From: Armatimonadota bacterium
Lineage (GTDB): Bacteria > Armatimonadota > Zipacnadia > Zipacnadales > VGFC01
Assembly: GCA_016869015.1 (NCBI GenBank)
Contig: VGFB01000072.1
Location: forward strand, 1 to 10,200
DNA length: 10,200 bases
Direction: 5' to 3'
Shown: one piece after another, positions 6,533 to 10,200 of the stretch
Layout of the letters: every line of letters begins with the position of its first letter
Numbering within the stretch: position 1 is the first letter of the stretch
Notes under the pieces: generated by a model
What the model was told of the DNA's origin: nothing
The model's database searches: none
The model's input: the letters and a program-made list of their open reading frames with translations, nothing else
Position numbers and translations under genes: made by a program

Positions 6533-9500
6533 ATGCTCTGCCTGGGCGTTGTGGCACTGTTGGCGCTGGGCTTCACCGCGGCCGGGCCGCGCGCAGCAGC
6601 GTCGGTCTACAACCTCAAGGTCGTCACCGACGCCTCCCCGGACTACAGCGACCTCGACAGCCTGATCCACAGCGCCACCGGCAGCCGGCAGACTCCGGAG
6701 GAGAAGCTGTGGGCGCTCTTCTACTGGAATCACCAGGCGCGGCGGCAATGTTCCCCGATGGTCGTGCACGGCCTGGCGTGCACCGACCCGATCCGGCAGT
6801 TCAGCGACTTCGGCTACACGATGTGCAGCACCATCGCCGGGGTCAACTGCGCCCTCTGGGATGCGATGGGCTTCCGCGCGAGGTACTGGGACATCACCAA
6901 CCATACCGTGCCCGAGGTGGAGTACGGCGGCCGCTGGCACATGTACGACAACAGCCTCTCCGCGCTCTACACGCTATGTGATGGGGTGACCATCGCCGGC
7001 GTGGAGGACATCGGCAAGACCCAGGGCTGCGCCCTCTCGGGCGGCCTGCAGGAGCCCGGACACATCGCCAAACGCCACTGCCTCACGGCCACGAGCGCCA
7101 ACGGCTTCCTCACGGGCTCTGACACCGCCCGCGACCTCGATCAGGAATACCGCTGCTTCAACCCGAACGGCCTGAAGTACCGACCCTACTACTACGACTG
7201 GGATCGCGGGCACCGCTACATCCTCAACCTGAGATCCGACGAGAGCTACACGCGCTACTACTCGCCGCAGGGCGATTCGCCGGGCTTCTACGTGCCGCTG
7301 GCCGGCAAGGACCCCGACGACGGCCGCTTTCGGCTGCGGGGCAACGGCCTCCGGACGGTCGGGCCGCTGGTGACCTCCTCGATGCTTGCCCAAGCCGCAC
7401 AGAGCGTCACCGGCCTGCAGCCCGTGGGTCTCGAGGGCCTGGGGCCGGTCGAACCCGGCGTGCCGGGCGACGCGGTGTTCAAGCTGGAGGGCGCGAACGT
7501 CATCACGAGTCTTCGCATGGACGCCCGTTTCCATCGCGGCACCGACGTTGACGTGAATGCCATCGCGCTCAGCACCACCAACGGGCTGACCTGGCACGAG
7601 GTGTGGCGGAATGGCGAGGTGGGCGAGAGGAGCGTGGACCTCACCTGGGTCGACGAGGTCAACGGCTCCTACGAGGTGCTGGTCAAGGTGACGCTCCTTG
7701 GCAAAGCCGCAGCAACCGATGCGCAACTGAAGAGCCTTCGCTTCGAGACGACTACGATGCTCAACGCGAAGACCCAGCCGCGGCTCCTGCCGGGCCGGAA
7801 CACGGTCTACGTGGAGGCCGGGGAGCAACTCGGCTCCATCGTCCTGTGGCCCGACTTGCAGGGCGAGAACTGGAAGCCATACGCTGTCGCGCACGAGAAC
7901 ATCGTCTCCGAGACGCAGCACCCCGGCTACATGGGCGTCATGCACGCCGTGAAGCCTGACCAGGAGGCCTACGTCGTCTTCCGCCTCGATGCGCCCGGTG
8001 ACCTGAAGCGCCTCACCTACGGCGGGCGCCTCTACAACCGCGCGCCGAACGCCCGCATCGACTTCCGGCACTCCTTCGACGGCGGGAAGACGTGGACGAC
8101 GGCCTACTCGCTCACCGATACCCAGATGCCCTGGGATGTCATTCACTACGAGAGCGTCGAGGCCCCGCCCGGCACGCGTTCGGCGCTGGTGAAGTACGTG
8201 CTCAACGGCAGCGAGGCGGGCACGAACGCCTGCAGCCTCTACGCGGTCCGCATGGAGGTCGGCTACCAGCCCCCCGACGCCGGGATCACTCCGCTCGCGG
8301 TGACCTTCAACTGGAGCGAGCGGCAGGCCGACCGCTCCCTCGTGGAACGCAGCCACACGCAAGTGGTCGATCGGCTGCCCGCGAAGTACGTGCTTAACGT
8401 CGGCGGTGAGGACGTGCCGGTCGTGAACTGGCTCCGCGTGGGGCCCGCCGCAGAGCATGCGACGGGCTACTCGGACGGACGGGACGCGGGGGGCGAGAAG
8501 TTCCGGTGGCGCTGGGCCACCTACGGCGCGAACCTCGCCGAGGGCAAGCCGTACACGGTCTCGATCCCCTCCAACGACAACTGGGGCGCCGGCGACCCCG
8601 AGGGGAGGAAGCTCACCGACGGCGTCGTCGGGCCTCCGATGGCCGGCGGTGTCTACCCCATGTACAGCCTCGGTTGGAACGCCGGGCAGACCGCCGAGGT
8701 CACGGTCGATCTGGGCGCGCCTCAGGCCTGCGCGGCCTTCCGCATCGCCGCCGGGGGCGGCTGGCCGTGGTGGGACGCCCTGAAGGGTGAGGTCGAGGAC
8801 GAGGTCGAGGTCCTGACCTCCCTCGACGGCGCGCAGTACGCCTCCTGCGGTCGCGTCGACATGAACCCTTGGCGCAAGGACCTCCCGATCAACCACCTGC
8901 TGCCCGATGACGAGTCGCTGACGGCCTACCTCTTCACCCTGGCGCTCCCCGAACCCGTCCAGGCTCGCCACGTGCGCTTCGCCATTGCCGCGAAGCGGAT
9001 GATCTGCGTCAGCGAGGTGCAGGCGCTCGACGCGATCCGGTACGAGCCCTTCGACCTGCAGATCGCTCTCCCCGACGAACGCACGCCCGACAGCGGGCAG
9101 GTGGCGCAGGTCCTCACCCCCTCCGGCCGACCGGTGCCGGGCGCCCTGGCCGCGAGGAACGCCGCCGAGCCGGCGGGCGAGCCCGTCCTGGAAGACCCGA
9201 CCCTGCACTCGCTGGGGGCCTACTGGATCATCGTCGGGGACGAGAACCGCAACGCGCGGGTCGCCGTCCGCTATCGGGAGACCGGCACCGGGGACTGGCT
9301 GGCCGGGGCCCCGCTGTTCCGCGTGGAGCGGGGCGCGCACCTCGACGAGAAGGGTCAGAGCACGCTGAGCGTGCCCGAGGAGGCGTGGCTGTTTGCGGGC
9401 AGCCTCCTGATGTTGCAGCCGGGCACGGAGTACGAGTGGGAGTTGAGCCTCTCGGACCCGGACGGCGGCGCCGCGCAGCGCGTGCTGAGGGCGCGCACCA

Positions 9501-10200
9501 ATGCCGAGCCGATCGCCGCGGCCGACATGCGCGTGCGGCATGTCACCCCCGGAAACGGCGGCGGCGCGGGTACCGAGGGCGACCCGTTCCTGGGTCTGGC
9601 CGCTGCGCAGGCGACGGCCGAGCCGGGGGACCTGTTCGTCGTCCATGCCGGGGTGTATGGGGGGACCTTCACCGTCGACCGCAGCGGCGAGCCGGGCCGG
9701 CCGATCGTCTGGCGCGGGGAAGAGGGCGCGATCATCGACGCGCAAGGCCAGGCGGCCGAGCGCCCCGGTCGCGTCGTCAGCGCCGGGGGCGTCCACGATG
9801 TCTGGTTCGAGGACCTCACTCTGCGGAACGGCGACTACGGCCTTGTGGCCCACAACTCCGCGCGGATCGTCGTGCGCGGCTGCCACATCCACGGCGTCGA
9901 GTACGGCCTCACTTGCACCAACAACTCCGCGGATGTCGTGCGGGGCTTCTTCATCGCCGACAACCTGATCGAAGGCCCCTCAACCTGGCCGCGCACCAAG
10001 GGCATCGAGAACGCTCGCGGCATCCAGATCACGGGCAGCGGCCATGACGTGTGCCACAACCGCATCCGGGGCTTCGCCGATGCCGTCGATACCTTCCCGT
10101 CGATCCGGTGCGCCGCCATCGACATCCACCACAACGACATCTCGGAGATGACCGACGACGGCATCGAGATGGACTACTCCGAGCGCAACACGCGCTGCTT
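6533..10200 (+). CDS. Large secreted multidomain protein: transglutaminase-like, beta-sandwich repeats, F5/8C-like, Fn3-like, parallel beta-helix (3' end beyond window)
   Basis: One uninterrupted frame of 1222 codons reaches the right edge. Residues 1-23 form a hydrophobic signal peptide ending in AAA, so the protein is probably exported. Residues about 55-145 look like a transglutaminase-like domain: C98 in GYTMCSTIAG, 15 residues before MGFRAR, then H124 and D139 (WHMYDNS) in the usual Cys-His-Asp order and spacing. Eight cysteines lie between residues 73 and 208. Two related beta-sandwich modules (about 316-408 and 483-578) carry Asp-box-like STTNGLTW (347-354) and SFDGGKTW (514-521). Residues about 667-830 (NLAEGKPYTVS to VSEVQALD) resemble an F5/8 type C/CBM32 galactose-binding-like domain. 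Residues 839-993, with YWIIVGDENRNARVAVRYRE and LQPGTEYEWEL, resemble a fibronectin-III-like domain. From about 1002 (RHVTPGNGGG, then GDLFVVHAGVY) a right-handed parallel beta-helix of the DUF1565/NosD kind begins and leaves the window. A carbohydrate-directed or cell-surface role is inferred; no enzymatic activity is proven. It is transcribed divergently from the polysaccharide genes. Confidence 0.88.
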   Translation, partial: MLCLGVVALLALGFTAAGPRAAASVYNLKVVTDASPDYSDLDSLIHSATGSRQTPEEKLWALFYWNHQARRQCSPMVVHGLACTDPIRQFSDFGYTMCSTIAGVNCALWDAMGFRARYWDITNHTVPEVEYGGRWHMYDNSLSALYTLCDGVTIAGVEDIGKTQGCALSGGLQEPGHIAKRHCLTATSANGFLTGSDTARDLDQEYRCFNPNGLKYRPYYYDWDRGHRYILNLRSDESYTRYYSPQGDSPGFYVPLAGKDPDDGRFRLRGNGLRTVGPLVTSSMLAQAAQSVTGLQPVGLEGLGPVEPGVPGDAVFKLEGANVITSLRMDARFHRGTDVDVNAIALSTTNGLTWHEVWRNGEVGERSVDLTWVDEVNGSYEVLVKVTLLGKAAATDAQLKSLRFETTTMLNAKTQPRLLPGRNTVYVEAGEQLGSIVLWPDLQGENWKPYAVAHENIVSETQHPGYMGVMHAVKPDQEAYVVFRLDAPGDLKRLTYGGRLYNRAPNARIDFRHSFDGGKTWTTAYSLTDTQMPWDVIHYESVEAPPGTRSALVKYVLNGSEAGTNACSLYAVRMEVGYQPPDAGITPLAVTFNWSERQADRSLVERSHTQVVDRLPAKYVLNVGGEDVPVVNWLRVGPAAEHATGYSDGRDAGGEKFRWRWATYGANLAEGKPYTVSIPSNDNWGAGDPEGRKLTDGVVGPPMAGGVYPMYSLGWNAGQTAEVTVDLGAPQACAAFRIAAGGGWPWWDALKGEVEDEVEVLTSLDGAQYASCGRVDMNPWRKDLPINHLLPDDESLTAYLFTLALPEPVQARHVRFAIAAKRMICVSEVQALDAIRYEPFDLQIALPDERTPDSGQVAQVLTPSGRPVPGALAARNAAEPAGEPVLEDPTLHSLGAYWIIVGDENRNARVAVRYRETGTGDWLAGAPLFRVERGAHLDEKGQSTLSVPEEAWLFAGSLLMLQPGTEYEWELSLSDPDGGAAQRVLRARTNAEPIAAADMRVRHVTPGNGGGAGTEGDPFLGLAAAQATAEPGDLFVVHAGVYGGTFTVDRSGEPGRPIVWRGEEGAIIDAQGQAAERPGRVVSAGGVHDVWFEDLTLRNGDYGLVAHNSARIVVRGCHIHGVEYGLTCTNNSADVVRGFFIADNLIEGPSTWPRTKGIENARGIQITGSGHDVCHNRIRGFADAVDTFPSIRCAAIDIHHNDISEMTDDGIEMDYSERNTRC

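Noticed and set aside
5134..6576. A 480-codon minus-strand frame overlapping the flippase
   Set aside because: It is a frame-shifted shadow of the flippase with Gly/Arg-rich low-complexity sequence and no membrane segments.
6224..6981. Open frames covering the divergent region (minus 6224-6940, plus 6391-6981)
   Set aside because: Both run into the start of the large plus-strand gene in other frames, are Arg/Gly/Pro-rich, and have no supported start or motif.
8789..8809. Direct 9-bp repeat GAGGTCGAG spaced by 3 bases
   Set aside because: It encodes a local acidic Glu-Val run in a loop of the F5/8C-like domain; just two copies, best explained as coding sequence.
6974..9892. A 972-codon minus-strand open frame antisense to the large secreted protein
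   Set aside because: No ribosome binding site or motif was recognised, its composition (Val, Gly, Arg, His, Ala) is typical of an antisense shadow, and the plus-strand frame has clear domains over the same bases.

Overview
The window is very GC-rich bacterial DNA, roughly two-thirds G+C by eye. Third positions are strongly G/C-biased, and as a result long spurious open frames lie antisense to real genes. No rRNA, tRNA, IS element, CRISPR array or phage gene is visible. The gene content does not fix a taxon. A free-living environmental bacterium from a lineage rich in large secreted beta-helix proteins (for example Planctomycetota, Armatimonadota or a related group) is a reasonable guess, but only a guess.

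Left two-thirds (about 1-6212, all minus strand): a surface polysaccharide locus, read from right to left. Its order of transcription is (1) a Wzx-type flippase starting at 6212; (2) a cytosolic sulfatase/alkaline-phosphatase-superfamily enzyme starting 3 bases after the flippase stop; (3) after a 258-base gap, a membrane-anchored WbpM/CapD-type nucleotide-sugar 4,6-dehydratase; (4) after another 111 bases, a WbuB-like GT4 glycosyltransferase that runs off the left edge. The dehydratase would make a 4-keto-6-deoxy sugar nucleotide, the glycosyltransferase would add a sugar to a lipid-linked repeat unit, and the flippase would move that unit across the membrane. The second enzyme has threonine where true sulfatases carry the formylglycine cysteine, so it is better read as a possible phospho- or sulfo-group-handling enzyme of unknown substrate.

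Middle (6213-6532): a divergent intergenic region. It holds a plausible extended -10 promoter for the minus-strand genes, an 8-bp inverted repeat, a perfect 12-bp palindrome, and a strong ribosome binding site for the plus-strand gene.

Right third (6533 to the edge, plus strand): one very large open frame of at least 1222 codons, with no stop before the window ends. It encodes a probably secreted protein with an N-terminal transglutaminase-like Cys-His-Asp domain, two copies of a beta-sandwich module with Asp-box-like motifs, an F5/8 type C-like carbohydrate-binding domain, a fibronectin-III-like domain and the start of a right-handed parallel beta-helix. This architecture, divergent from a polysaccharide export locus, is the most unusual item here. 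Both edge genes are incomplete.
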